Origin: Streptomyces phaeolivaceus
GTDB taxonomy: Bacteria; Actinomycetota; Actinomycetes; Streptomycetales; Streptomycetaceae
DNA: 64,000 bases
Direction: 5' to 3'
Assembly: GCF_009184865.1 (NCBI RefSeq)
Contig: NZ_CP045096.1
Coordinates: forward strand, 682,001 to 746,000
Shown one piece after another: positions 33,702 through 41,958 of this stretch; position 1 is the stretch's first letter, and each line of letters begins with the position of its first letter. The notes below the pieces were generated by a model. The model did no database searches. It saw only the letters and a program-made list of their open reading frames with translations, and was not told where the DNA came from. The translations under genes were made by a program, and so were the position numbers.

Positions 33702-33716
33702 TTCCGCACTGCGGAA
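33702..33716. promoter_or_regulatory. Palindrome TTCCGCA-C-TGCGGAA, IclR-type operator candidate
   Basis: A perfect 15-bp palindrome located 16-30 bp upstream of the aldolase-like ATG, where a bound regulator would block transcription. The shape is that of IclR-family sites; in Streptomyces an IclR regulator (AllR) controls allantoin and glyoxylate genes, which fits the enzyme. The match to AllR is a guess; the palindrome is certain. Confidence 0.5.
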
Positions 33717-33877
33717 TCAAGAATCCGTATGACGAAGCTAACCTTGGCCCTCCGTCCGGGTCAACACTGTCCCGAAGTGGGATTCCCCATGCTTTCCCGC
33801 TGGTCACTGCTGAACCGGCCGCTTCTTCCGTATTCACTGGGCAAGGTTCATCCTGACTCCCCAGGGGAGGAGATCGC

Positions 33878-34783
33878 GTGCCGAAAGAGGTCGGAGTGAC
33901 GCGTCGCCAAGGACTGAGGTCCGCGGCGGCCGCCGCCATCGCCGTGCCGCTGCTGACCACGGCGGGCTCGTCGCAGCCGGCGTCCGCCGGCGAGTACGCG
34001 GGCGCCCTGAACGTGATGACGTTCAACGTGCGCTTCGCGACCGTCGTCGACAAGACACAGCGCTGGTCCGTGCGCCGTCCGGTGATGCGAGAGCTGCTGC
34101 GCCGCGAGCGACCGCATGTCATCGGCACCCAGGAGGGGCTGTACCAGCAACTGCGCATGATCGAGAAGGATCTCGGCGGCCACTACGACTGGATCGGCAC
34201 GGGCCGAGGGGGCGGCAGCAAGGACGAGTTCATGGCGATCTTCTACGACACCCGCAGACTCGACCCGATCGAGTTCGATCACTTCTGGCTGTCCGACACC
34301 CCGTACGCGATCGCCTCCAACACCTGGGACGCGGACTGGCTGCGCATGGTGACCTGGGTGAAGTTCGCCGATCTGGCCGACGGGGGACGGGAGTTCTATG
34401 TCCTCAACACCCATCTGGACAGCGTCAGCCAGTACGCCCGGGAGCGCTCCGCCGGGCTGATCGGCGAGACGATCGCCGGGTGGGACCGGTCGGCGCCGGT
34501 GATCGTCACCGGCGACTTCAACGCGGCGGCCCACGACAACCGCGTGTACGACCTGATGCTGGACAACGGGCTCGTGGACGCCTGGGACGCGGCGGCCTCG
34601 CGCACCCAGGCGTACGGGACGTACCACGGCTACCGGGCGCTCAAGCCCGGCGGCAGACGCATCGACTGGATCCTGACCTCGCCCGGGGTGACCACGCACT
34701 GGGCGGCGATGAACACCTTCTCCGTCGACGGGATGTACCCGAGCGACCATCTGCCGGTGCAGGCCTCGTTGACCCTGGGATGA
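33878..34783 (+). CDS. Tat-exported endonuclease/exonuclease/phosphatase-family protein
   Basis: A 301-residue secreted metal-dependent hydrolase. TRRQGLRSAAAAAIAVPLL is a twin-arginine signal with cleavage near ASAG. The EEP fold follows: NVMTFNVRFA, GTQEGLYQQL with the metal Glu, LNTHLDSVSQYAR, VIVTGDFNAAAHDNRVYD with catalytic Asp and Asn, DWILTSPG, and the final SDHLPV His. It could cleave phosphodiesters of nucleic acids, inositol phosphates or sphingomyelin-like lipids. The GTG at 33878 has GGGGAGGAG upstream; a GTG at 33896 is possible. A strong terminator follows. Confidence 0.88.
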   Translation: MPKEVGVTRRQGLRSAAAAAIAVPLLTTAGSSQPASAGEYAGALNVMTFNVRFATVVDKTQRWSVRRPVMRELLRRERPHVIGTQEGLYQQLRMIEKDLGGHYDWIGTGRGGGSKDEFMAIFYDTRRLDPIEFDHFWLSDTPYAIASNTWDADWLRMVTWVKFADLADGGREFYVLNTHLDSVSQYARERSAGLIGETIAGWDRSAPVIVTGDFNAAAHDNRVYDLMLDNGLVDAWDAAASRTQAYGTYHGYRALKPGGRRIDWILTSPGVTTHWAAMNTFSVDGMYPSDHLPVQASLTLG

Positions 34784-34785
34784 GC

Positions 34786-34826
34786 CGAGGCCCCCACGAC
34801 CGTACGGGACGGTCGTGGGGGCCTCG
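34786..34826. terminator. Strong bidirectional terminator
   Basis: CGAGGCCCCCACGACCGT (34786-34803) pairs perfectly over 18 bp with 34809-34826 around a 5-base loop. It separates the exported hydrolase gene (+) from the convergent etfA gene (-) and should stop transcription from both sides. Confidence 0.92.
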
Positions 34827-34851
34827 TGGGAGGTGCGGCACTTCAGGAGGC

Positions 34852-35814
34852 TCAGCCCTTGCGGGTGTTGATCTCCTCGGTGAGCTGCGGGACGACGTCG
34901 AAGAGGTCGCCGACCACGCCGTAGTCGACGAGGTCGAAGATCGGGGCCTCGGCGTCCTTGTTGACGGCCACGATGGTCTTCGAGGTCTGCATACCGGCGC
35001 GGTGCTGGATGGCGCCGGAGATGCCGTTGGCGATGTAGAGCTGCGGCGAGACGGACTTGCCGGTCTGGCCGACCTGGTTGGTGTGCGGGTACCAGCCGGC
35101 GTCCACCGCGGCGCGGGAGGCGCCGACGGCCGCGCCGAGGGAGTCGGCGAGGGCCTCGATGAGCGCGAAGTTCTCGGTGCCGTTGACGCCACGGCCGCCG
35201 GAGACCACGATCGCGGCCTCAGTCAGCTCCGGGCGGCCGGTGGACTCGCGCGGGGTGCGGCCGGTGACCTTGGTGCCGGTGGCCTTGTCGGAGAAGGTGA
35301 CGTTCAGGGCCTCGACCGTACCGGCGGCCGGGGCGGCCTCCACGGCGGCCGAGTTGGGCTTGACCGTGATGACCGGGGTGCCCTTGGAGACACGGGACTT
35401 GGTGGTGAAGGAGGCGGCGAACACCGACTGCGTGGCGAGGGGGCCCTCGTCGCCGGCCTCCAGGTCGATGGCGTCGGTGATGATGCCGGAGCCGATGCGC
35501 ACCGCGAGACGCGCGGCGATCTCCTTGCCCTCGGCGGAGGACGGGACCAGCACGGCGGCCGGGGACACGGCCTCGTACGCGGCCTGCAGCGCGTCGACCT
35601 TGGGGACGACCAGGTAGTCGGCGTACTCGGCGGCGTCGTGGGTGAGGACCTTGACCGCGCCGTGCTCGGCGAGCGCGGCGGCGGTGTCGGCGGCGCCGTT
35701 GCCCAGCGCGACGGCGACGGGCTCGCCGATGCGGCGGGCCAGGGTCAGCAGCTCCAGGGTGGGCTTGCGGACGGCACCGTCCACGTGGTCGACGTAGACG
35801 AGAACTTCAGCCAT
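34852..35814 (-). CDS. etfA: Electron transfer flavoprotein, alpha subunit
   Basis: A 320-residue ETF alpha. The N-terminal domain begins [20 protein letters not shown]; the FAD domain has [36 protein letters not shown] (spread over 190-225), then [26 protein letters not shown] and [30 protein letters not shown], all family hallmarks. With EtfB it carries electrons from acyl-CoA and other dehydrogenases to the quinone pool. It lies 51 bp after etfB in one operon. Confidence 0.97.
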   Translation of the reverse strand: MAEVLVYVDHVDGAVRKPTLELLTLARRIGEPVAVALGNGAADTAAALAEHGAVKVLTHDAAEYADYLVVPKVDALQAAYEAVSPAAVLVPSSAEGKEIAARLAVRIGSGIITDAIDLEAGDEGPLATQSVFAASFTTKSRVSKGTPVITVKPNSAAVEAAPAAGTVEALNVTFSDKATGTKVTGRTPRESTGRPELTEAAIVVSGGRGVNGTENFALIEALADSLGAAVGASRAAVDAGWYPHTNQVGQTGKSVSPQLYIANGISGAIQHRAGMQTSKTIVAVNKDAEAPIFDLVDYGVVGDLFDVVPQLTEEINTRKG

Positions 35815-35865
35815 GGGAATGCTCCTGCGGATTGCGAAGTCTGAAGGGCGGTGAGGGAGTCGGGC

Positions 35866-36651
35866 CTAGATGAACTTCTGGCCCGCGAGGAACTCGGCGA
35901 GCTGCTTGCCGCCCTCGCCCTCGTCCTTGACGATCGTGCCGGCGGTGCGCGCCGGGCGCTCGGCCGCGGAGTCGACGGCCGTCCAGGCGCCCTCCAGACC
36001 GACTTCCTCGGCCTCGATGTCGAGGTCGGAGAGGTCCCAGGACTGAACCGGCTTCTTCTTCGCCGCCATGATGCCCTTGAAGGACGGGTACCGCGCCTCG
36101 CCCGACTGGTCGGTGACCGACACGACCGCCGGGAGGGAGGCCTCCAGCTGCTCGCTCGCGGCGTCGCCGTCACGGCGGCCCTTCACCGTGCCGTCCTCGA
36201 CGGAGACCTCGGAGAGCAGGGTCACCTGCGGGACACCCAGACGCTCGGCGACCAGCGCCGGGACGATGCCGCCGGTGCCGTCCGTGGACGCCATGCCGGA
36301 GATCACCAGGTCGTAGCCGGCCTTCTCGATCGCCTTGGCCAGCACCAGCGAGGTGCCGATGGCGTCGGTGCCGTGCAGGTCGTCGTCCTCGACGTGGATC
36401 GCCTTGTCGGCGCCCATCGACAGCGCCTTGCGCAGCGCGTCCTTGGCGTCCTCCGGGCCCACGGTCAGCACGGTGATCTCGGCGTCGTCGGCCTCGTCGG
36501 CGATCTGCAGCGCCTGCTCCACCGCGTACTCGTCCAGCTCGGAGAGCAGACCGTCCACGTCGTCACGGTCGACGGTCAGGTCATCGGCGAAGTGCCGGTC
36601 GCCAGTGGCGTCGGGCACGTACTTCACAGTGACAACGATCCTCAAGCTCAC
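35866..36651 (-). CDS. etfB: Electron transfer flavoprotein, beta subunit
   Basis: A 261-residue ETF beta: RIVVTVKYVPDATGD at the start, the ETF beta signature region LDEYAVEQALQIADE, ITVLTVGPEDAKDALRKALSMGADKAIHV for AMP binding, and GMASTDGTGGIVPALVAERLGVPQVTLLSEV. The GTG at 36651 follows GTAGGAGAGC. The 207-bp region upstream contains AAGCAAGCGCTTTG (36808-36821), an AGCGCT-centred palindrome, and TAATAT on the minus strand at 36764-36759 as a possible -10. Both features are plausible controls for fatty-acid-linked expression. Confidence 0.97.
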   Translation of the reverse strand: MSLRIVVTVKYVPDATGDRHFADDLTVDRDDVDGLLSELDEYAVEQALQIADEADDAEITVLTVGPEDAKDALRKALSMGADKAIHVEDDDLHGTDAIGTSLVLAKAIEKAGYDLVISGMASTDGTGGIVPALVAERLGVPQVTLLSEVSVEDGTVKGRRDGDAASEQLEASLPAVVSVTDQSGEARYPSFKGIMAAKKKPVQSWDLSDLDIEAEEVGLEGAWTAVDSAAERPARTAGTIVKDEGEGGKQLAEFLAGQKFI

Positions 36652-36858
36652 GCCGGCTCTCCTACTGCATCGTCATTTCCGGGCTGCCTTCTTCACTGGC
36701 AGCATAGGCGCCTGAAGCGGCCGATCCCGATCGGGGCGACCTGCGCTCCGGCCGAAATATTACTCGCCAGTACGACACGCCTACGTTCCCGCACTCGATG
36801 CCCGCTAAGCAAGCGCTTTGAACTGTGAGTTAGGCAACCCTGCGTAATCGTGCGGGAA

Positions 36859-37368
36859 TCAGTCTCGCAGACCGTTGAAGCGGCCCTGGTGGTACAGCAG
36901 CGGCCGGCCGGCGCCCGAGGGGTCGCCGACGACCACCTCGGCGAGAACGATCCGGTGTTCCCCGGCCGGAACACGTGCCACCACCCGGCAGACCAGCCAG
37001 GCGAGCACGTCGTCGAGGACGGGAACTCCCTCCGGACCGCTACGCCATCCGGTGGGCGCCCCGAACCGGTCGGCGCCGCTGCGGGCGAAGGTGGCCGCCA
37101 GCTCCCGCTGGTGCTCGCCGAGTATGTGGACGCCGATGTGCTCGGCCTCGGAGATCACCGGCCAGCTGGAGGCGCCGGTGCCGATGCCGAACGAGAGCAG
37201 CGGGGGTTCGGCGGAGACGGAGCTGAGCGAGGTGGCGGTGAAGCCGACCGGGCCGGTGCCGTTCCGCGCGGTGATCACGGCCACACCGGCGGCGTGGTGC
37301 CGGAAGACGGAGCGCAGGAGGTCGGGGGAGGCGAGCTGGGGCGAACCGAGGCCGGGGGTGGCCGTCAT
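36859..37368 (-). CDS. Flavin reductase-like domain protein
   Basis: A 169-residue flavin reductase (FMN-binding split barrel): FRHHAAGVAVITARNGTGPVGFTATSLSSVSAEPPLLSFGI spread over 22-62, HILGEHQRELAATFA, DRFGAPTGWRSGPEGVPVL and a final HQGRFNGL. The family reduces FMN or FAD with NAD(P)H for two-component monooxygenases; it could supply the luciferase-like pair at 10-12.6 kb, although it is not adjacent to it. It lies upstream of etfBA on the same strand but with a 207-bp gap. Confidence 0.88.
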   Translation of the reverse strand: MTATPGLGSPQLASPDLLRSVFRHHAAGVAVITARNGTGPVGFTATSLSSVSAEPPLLSFGIGTGASSWPVISEAEHIGVHILGEHQRELAATFARSGADRFGAPTGWRSGPEGVPVLDDVLAWLVCRVVARVPAGEHRIVLAEVVVGDPSGAGRPLLYHQGRFNGLRD

Positions 37369-37576
37369 GGAGTTGTCCTTCTGCTGGAGTCGACGGGCTG
37401 TTCCGTTGGGGCTCAGAAGGCCGGACAGAACGAACTGGCCGTGCGTACCAGGACCGCCGTCGAGATGGCATCACGCTCGAAGAGAAGGAGTTCTCGGGGC
37501 ATCCGGTCAGGCTGACGATAGGTGGGGCGTACAGTCAAGTGCGTTCCGATATGCGGCTTCACGCGCGCGCGGGGCT

Positions 37577-37999
37577 TCACACGGCCTCGCCGAGCGCCGC
37601 GATCACATCCGCCTTGCGCGGCTGTCCGGTTGCCCTGCGCACGATCCGGCCGTCCGCGTCGAGCACGAGCACGGTCGGCGTCTTGAGGATGTCGAGCCGG
37701 CGCACGAGGTCGAGATGGTCCTCGGCGTCGATCTCGACATGGGTGACGCCGGGAACCATTCCGGCCACTTCGGCGAGCACCCTGCGGGTCGCCCGGCAGG
37801 GGGCGCAGAAGGCGCTGGAGAACTGGACGAGCGTGGCCCGTTCACCGAGCCCCTCCCCCAACGTCCCCAACTCCGCCGCCTCGACCCGCTTGTCGCCGTC
37901 CCGCCCGCGCACCCTGACCCTCCCGCTCCGCCGCCGATGCAGCACTCCGTAGACGCTCGCCAGCGCGAGCACCAGTCCACACACCACAAGTCCGGTCAC
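37577..37999 (-). CDS. Thioredoxin-fold protein with N-terminal anchor
   Basis: A 140-residue protein with an N-terminal membrane helix (LVVCGLVLALASVYGVL) followed by basic residues and a thioredoxin domain with the redox pair in SSAFCAPCRATRR. The cis-Pro loop is KTPTVLVLD. The positive-inside rule places the thioredoxin domain on the cytoplasmic side. The divergent neighbour is a DUF4395 protein, a pairing seen widely in actinobacteria (including tlpA-like loci); together they probably handle thiol-disulfide exchange at the membrane. Confidence 0.87.
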   Translation of the reverse strand: MTGLVVCGLVLALASVYGVLHRRRSGRVRVRGRDGDKRVEAAELGTLGEGLGERATLVQFSSAFCAPCRATRRVLAEVAGMVPGVTHVEIDAEDHLDLVRRLDILKTPTVLVLDADGRIVRRATGQPRKADVIAALGEAV

Positions 38000-38074
38000 A
38001 GCGTGCGTCAGCGTTCACGAGACTGCAAAGATTCCCGGCTCCCCTCGGAGATTGGCCTGCGGAATGCTTGACGC

Positions 38075-38491
38075 ATGGACATCGATGTGAGGGGGCCGCG
38101 CTTCGGGGCGGCCGTGACGACCGTGGTACTGGCGGTCGTGCTGATCACCGGCAGCGCCTGGCTGCTGGCCTGGCAGACGCTCGCGTTCGCGCTGGGCGCG
38201 GCGGGCGGGGTGGGGCGTTCGCCGTACGGCTGGTTCTTCCGCACGCTGGTCCGGCCGCGGCTCGGCGCGCCGACCGCGTTCGAGGCGCCGGAGCCGCCGA
38301 GGTTCGCGCAGGCCGTCGGGCTGGTCTTCGCGGTGGTGGGCCTGGTCGGTTTCACGGTGGGGCCCGAGGCGTTGGGGCTCGCGGCGACCGGGGCGGCGCT
38401 CGCGGCGGCCTTCCTGAACGCGGTGTTCGGGTACTGCCTGGGGTGCGAGATGTACTTGCTCGTGCGGCGGGTGGCGGTCCGTACGAAGTGA
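38075..38491 (+). CDS. DUF4395 membrane protein
   Basis: A 138-residue protein with four hydrophobic helices (AAVTTVVLAVVLITG; LLAWQTLAFALG; FAQAVGLVFAVVGLVGF; ALGLAATGAALAAAFLNAVF) and the DUF4395 hallmark GYCLGCEMYLL with two Cys near the C-terminus, plus the PYGWFFRTLVRPRLG loop. The Cys pair next to a divergent thioredoxin suggests a redox partnership. Only 75 bp separate the two start codons, so promoters overlap. Confidence 0.88.
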   Translation: MDIDVRGPRFGAAVTTVVLAVVLITGSAWLLAWQTLAFALGAAGGVGRSPYGWFFRTLVRPRLGAPTAFEAPEPPRFAQAVGLVFAVVGLVGFTVGPEALGLAATGAALAAAFLNAVFGYCLGCEMYLLVRRVAVRTK

Positions 38492-38678
38492 CGGTCGGAT
38501 GAACTTCCGCTTGGTCGATCGCGTGTCCGACGTGACGAGAATCTCGCCCCCGGCCCGCGCCAAGACTGGCTACTCGTGCGTTCTTGGGGCACGATCTGCG
38601 AGATGCCGTAAACCTACGGCTGCGTAACTTCCCGCCGGGAGACCCCTTCCCAGGCAGAGAGAAGGGTCCACTCCGCCC

Positions 38679-39407
38679 ATGGCAGAGCTTGTCTACCGTC
38701 CCGCCGTCGGTCTCGCCCAAACCCTGTTCAAGGTCTGGGACCTGAAGATCGACTGCAAGGGGTCGGAGAACATCCCGCGCTCGGGCGGCGCGGTGCTGGT
38801 GAGCAATCACATCGGCTACCTGGACTTCATCTTCGACGGTCTGGCGGCGCTGCCGCAGAAGCGCCTGGTGCGTTTCATGGCCAAGGAGTCGGTGTTCCGG
38901 CACAAGATCTCCGGTCCGCTGATGCGCAACATGCGGCACATCCCGGTGGACCGCAAGCAGGGCGAGGCGGCCTACGCGCACGCGCTGGACTCGCTGCGTT
39001 CCGGCGAGATCATCGGGGTCTTCCCCGAGGCCACGATCTCGCAGTCGTTCACGCTGAAGAGCTTCAAGTCGGGTGCCGCGCGGCTGGCGCAGGAGGCGGG
39101 CGTCCCGCTGATCCCGATGGCCGTGTGGGGCACCCAGCGGCTGTGGACCAAGGGCCACCCGCGCAACTTCAAGCGCAGCCACATCCCGATCACCATCCGG
39201 GTGGGCGAGGCGATAGAGGCCTCCAAGGACAAGTACGCGGGCGCCCTCACCCGTCAGCTCCGCGAGCGCGTCCAGGAGTTGCTGGAGGCCGCCCAGCGCG
39301 CCTACCCGGTCCGCCCCAAGGGGCCGGACGACACCTGGTGGATGCCCGCCCACCTCGGCGGCACGGCCCCGACCCCGGAACAGGTCCGCGAGGCCGAGGC
39401 CCGCTGA
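38679..39407 (+). CDS. 1-acyl-glycerol-3-phosphate acyltransferase family (PlsC-like)
   Basis: A 242-residue acyltransferase. The catalytic NHIGYLD corresponds to HX4D, followed by KESVFRHKISGPLMRNMRHIPVDR, the phosphate-binding GVFPEATIS, and PLIPMAVWGTQR. It should acylate lysophosphatidate or a related glycolipid at the membrane. The ATG at 38679 has GAGAGAAGGG upstream. No lipid operon surrounds it. Confidence 0.9.
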   Translation: MAELVYRPAVGLAQTLFKVWDLKIDCKGSENIPRSGGAVLVSNHIGYLDFIFDGLAALPQKRLVRFMAKESVFRHKISGPLMRNMRHIPVDRKQGEAAYAHALDSLRSGEIIGVFPEATISQSFTLKSFKSGAARLAQEAGVPLIPMAVWGTQRLWTKGHPRNFKRSHIPITIRVGEAIEASKDKYAGALTRQLRERVQELLEAAQRAYPVRPKGPDDTWWMPAHLGGTAPTPEQVREAEAR

Positions 39408-39427
39408 CCCGGCGCCGGGGCCCGGCC

Positions 39428-40000
39428 CTAGAGCGCCACGGGGAGCGTCCGCCAGAGATGTGCCCGGTCCGGGGCCGCCCGGAGGGCGGCGAGCACGGCG
39501 GGGTGCGGCGCGGCGTGGAGCGTCGGGTCGTCCGCCTCGCCCGCCGCCGGGTCGGGTACGAAGGCCAGGCGCTCGCCGTCCAGTGAGAACCGCGCGTCGA
39601 CCCCCGCCTTGTTGCCCCGGGGGTCCTGGCGGTGCCAGGCGCCGCGGAAGCGGACGGCGACCAGGCCGTGCACCACGTCGAAGCGCTGGTAGCACAGGGC
39701 GGTCGGGATGTCCTCGGCGCGCAGCAGGGCGGCCAGGGCGTGGGCCTTGGCGTAGCAGATGCCGGTGCCCTGTTCGAGGACGTCGGAGGCGCGCCAGGTG
39801 ACGCGCGGATCACCGACGTCCTGGGAGTGTGTGATGCCGTCGCGGATGTACTCGAAGGCCGCTCTCGCATAGCCATACGAGTCCGCCACACCCTTGGCCA
39901 GCTGCGCCGCCGTCTTCCGTACGCGTGGATGGTGATGGTCTATGACCTCGTCGGCGGCCAAATAGGCGGACAGGTCAGGGTTTTGCTGGATCAGCTCCAT
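39428..40000 (-). CDS. Transglutaminase-like cysteine peptidase-fold protein
   Basis: A 190-residue protein with a transglutaminase core: the nucleophile Cys in VLEQGTGICYAKAHAL, His in RFDVVHGLVAV and Asp in GAWHRQDPRGN. It lacks a signal peptide, so it acts in the cytoplasm, probably as a protease or amidase; the substrate is unknown. The ATG at 40000 is preferred over upstream frames because MELIQQNPDLSAYLAAD is the usual family start. A 58-bp palindrome lies directly upstream. Confidence 0.85.
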   Translation of the reverse strand: MELIQQNPDLSAYLAADEVIDHHHPRVRKTAAQLAKGVADSYGYARAAFEYIRDGITHSQDVGDPRVTWRASDVLEQGTGICYAKAHALAALLRAEDIPTALCYQRFDVVHGLVAVRFRGAWHRQDPRGNKAGVDARFSLDGERLAFVPDPAAGEADDPTLHAAPHPAVLAALRAAPDRAHLWRTLPVAL

Positions 40001-40009
40001 GCCTGGAGA

Positions 40010-40067
40010 GCATAGAAAAACGATCACCCGAGAGTCAATGACTTTTCGGGTGACCGTATATCTATGC
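40010..40067. terminator. 58-bp near-perfect palindrome (terminator and/or operator)
   Basis: The left arm GCATAGAAAAACGATCACCC (to 40029) is mirrored by a right arm ending CTATGC at 40067, about 19 of 22 positions pairing; the centre is AGTCAATGACT, itself a palindrome. Read on the minus strand after the threonine aldolase stop, CACCCGA/TCGGGTG forms a hairpin followed by ATCGTTTTTC, a T-tract that is rare in Streptomyces. It also sits 10 bp before the transglutaminase start, where an operator would be. Confidence 0.6.
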
Positions 40068-40087
40068 ACGCTCCGGCTAGGGTGGCC

Positions 40088-41158
40088 TCAGCGGGCCATC
40101 TCCTCCTTGAGGGCCGCCACGAACCCGTCCACGTCCTCCTCGGTCGTGTCGAAGGAGCACATCCAGCGGACGTCGCCGGCCGCCTCGTCCCAGAAGTAGA
40201 AGCGGTGGCGCTTCTGGAGGCGTTCGCTCACGTCGTGCGGGAGGCGGGCGAAGACGGCGTTGGCCCGCACGGGGTGGAGGATCTCCACGCCGTGGACCGC
40301 GCGGACGCCCTCGGCGAGCCGCTGGGCCATCTCGTTGGCGTGCCGGGCGTTGCGCAGCCAGAGGTCCTTCGCCAGCAGGGCCTCCAACTGCACCGACACG
40401 AAACGCATCTTGGAGGCGAGCTGCATGGACAGCTTGCGCAGATGCCTCATGTGCCGGACCGCGTCCTGGTTGATCACGACGACCGCCTCGCCGAACATCG
40501 CGCCGTTCTTGGTGCCGCCCAGGGAGAGCAGGTCGACACCAACCGCGTTGGTGAAGGTCCGCATCGGGACGTCCAGGGAGGCGGCGGCGTTGGCTATCCG
40601 GGAGCCGTCCAGATGCACCCTCATGCCGTGCGCGTGGGCGTGCTCGCAGATCGCGCGGATCTCCTCGGGCGTGTAGAGGGTGCCGAGTTCGGTGCTCTGG
40701 GTGATCGAGACGACCTGCGGCATCGCCCGGTGCTCGTCGTCCCAGCCGTACGCCTGCCGGTCGATCAGTTCGGGGGTGAGCTTGCCGTCGGGTGTGGGCA
40801 CGGTGAGCAGCTTGAGGCCGCCCATGCGCTCCGGCGCGCCGCCCTCGTCGACGTGGATGTGCGCGCTCTCGGCGCAGATCACCGCGCCCCAGCGGTCGGT
40901 GACCGCCTGGAGCGCGACGACGTTGGCGCCGGTGCCGTTGAAGACGGGGAACGCCTCGGCGGTCGCGCCGAAGTGGCCGCGGACGATCCGCTGGAGGTTC
41001 TCGGTGTACTCGTCCTCGCCGTACGCGACCTGGTGCCCGCCGTTGGCCAGGGCCAGGGCGGCGAGCACCTCGGGGTGGACGCCGGCGTAGTTGTCGCTGG
41101 CGAAGCCGCGGATCTCCGGGTCGTGATGGCGTCGTGCGTCGGTCTTCGGAGGGTTCAC
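40088..41158 (-). CDS. Low-specificity L-threonine aldolase-family PLP enzyme
   Basis: A 356-residue fold-type I PLP enzyme: GFASDNYAGVHPEVLAAL at the start, FNGTGANVVALQAV, ESAHIHVDEGGAPE, the PLP-Asp region HLDGSRIANAAASL and the Schiff-base Lys in LSLGGTKNGAM. It should cleave L-threonine or allo-threonine to glycine and acetaldehyde. The GTG at 41158 overlaps the SDR stop (GTGA), which decides the start. It is the last gene of the DUF6421-SDR-aldolase operon. Confidence 0.9.
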   Translation of the reverse strand: MNPPKTDARRHHDPEIRGFASDNYAGVHPEVLAALALANGGHQVAYGEDEYTENLQRIVRGHFGATAEAFPVFNGTGANVVALQAVTDRWGAVICAESAHIHVDEGGAPERMGGLKLLTVPTPDGKLTPELIDRQAYGWDDEHRAMPQVVSITQSTELGTLYTPEEIRAICEHAHAHGMRVHLDGSRIANAAASLDVPMRTFTNAVGVDLLSLGGTKNGAMFGEAVVVINQDAVRHMRHLRKLSMQLASKMRFVSVQLEALLAKDLWLRNARHANEMAQRLAEGVRAVHGVEILHPVRANAVFARLPHDVSERLQKRHRFYFWDEAAGDVRWMCSFDTTEEDVDGFVAALKEEMAR

Positions 41159-41958
41159 GGCTTGTCGGTCAGCCACAGACGGTTTCCGTTCACTTCGGCG
41201 GCGGACCTGTCCCAGACGCCGACGATGGCCTCGGCCAGTTCTTCGACGTCCGTGAAGCCCGCGAACTTCGCGTTGGGGCGGTCGGCGCGCATCGCGTCGT
41301 GCACCAGTGCCTTCACCACCAGGATCGCAGCCGCGGAGGACGGCCCGTCCGTCCCTCCGGCCTTGCGGAAGTAGTCGGCGGTGGCGAGCGTCCACGCCTC
41401 GGCGGCGGCCTTGGCGGCGGCGTAGGCGGCGTTCCCGGCGGTGGGCCTGCTGGCGCCGGCCGCGCTGATCAGGACGTACCGGCCGCGCTCGCTGCGCTGG
41501 AGGGCCTCGTGGAAGGCGAGGGAGGTGTGCTGCACGGTGCGGATCAGCAGCATCTCCAGGAAGTCCCAGTCGTCGAGGCTGGTCCGGGTGAAGGTCTCGC
41601 TGCCGCGCCAGCCGCCGACGAGATGGACCAGGCCGTCCACCCGCCCGAAGTCCTTCTCGATGCGGACGGCCCAGTCCCGGGTGGACTGGAGGTCCAGCAG
41701 ATCGACCGTGTCGCCGACGACAGTGGCGCCGCCGTGCGCGTAGCGGGCCGCGTCGACGGCCTCGGAGAGCCGCTCGGGGTCGTTGTCGGAGCCGACGACG
41801 ATCGCGCCCGCCTCGGCCAGCCGCAGCAGGGCCGCCCGGCCGGCGGGTCCGCCCGCGCCCGCCACCGCGACCACCGCGCCGCTCAGTGCACCGTTGCCGT
41901 TCTGCATGCTCTTCGCCTCCTGAGCAGCGACTGTGACGTCCTGGACGGGGGCGCTCAC
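41155..41958 (-). CDS. Short-chain dehydrogenase/reductase
   Basis: A 267-residue SDR. The dinucleotide motif GAVVAVAGAGGPAGRAAL follows a 25-residue N-terminal extension; LVHLVGGWRGSETF replaces the usual NNAG, the catalytic Ser is in YVLISAAGAS, and YAAAK gives Tyr and Lys. The substrate is unknown. It is coupled on both sides: the start overlaps the DUF6421 stop by 4 bp and the stop overlaps the aldolase start. The three proteins probably act on one pathway. Confidence 0.88.
   Translation of the reverse strand: MSAPVQDVTVAAQEAKSMQNGNGALSGAVVAVAGAGGPAGRAALLRLAEAGAIVVGSDNDPERLSEAVDAARYAHGGATVVGDTVDLLDLQSTRDWAVRIEKDFGRVDGLVHLVGGWRGSETFTRTSLDDWDFLEMLLIRTVQHTSLAFHEALQRSERGRYVLISAAGASRPTAGNAAYAAAKAAAEAWTLATADYFRKAGGTDGPSSAAAILVVKALVHDAMRADRPNAKFAGFTDVEELAEAIVGVWDRSAAEVNGNRLWLTDKP

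Noticed and set aside
37413..37502. 29-codon frame upstream of the flavin reductase (possible leader peptide)
   Set aside because: No ribosome site and no RRHVD-type motif; only one Cys near its end, so support is too weak.
36850..37560. Riboswitch upstream of the flavin reductase (FMN type)
   Set aside because: No conserved RFN-element core could be recognised in the 208-bp leader.
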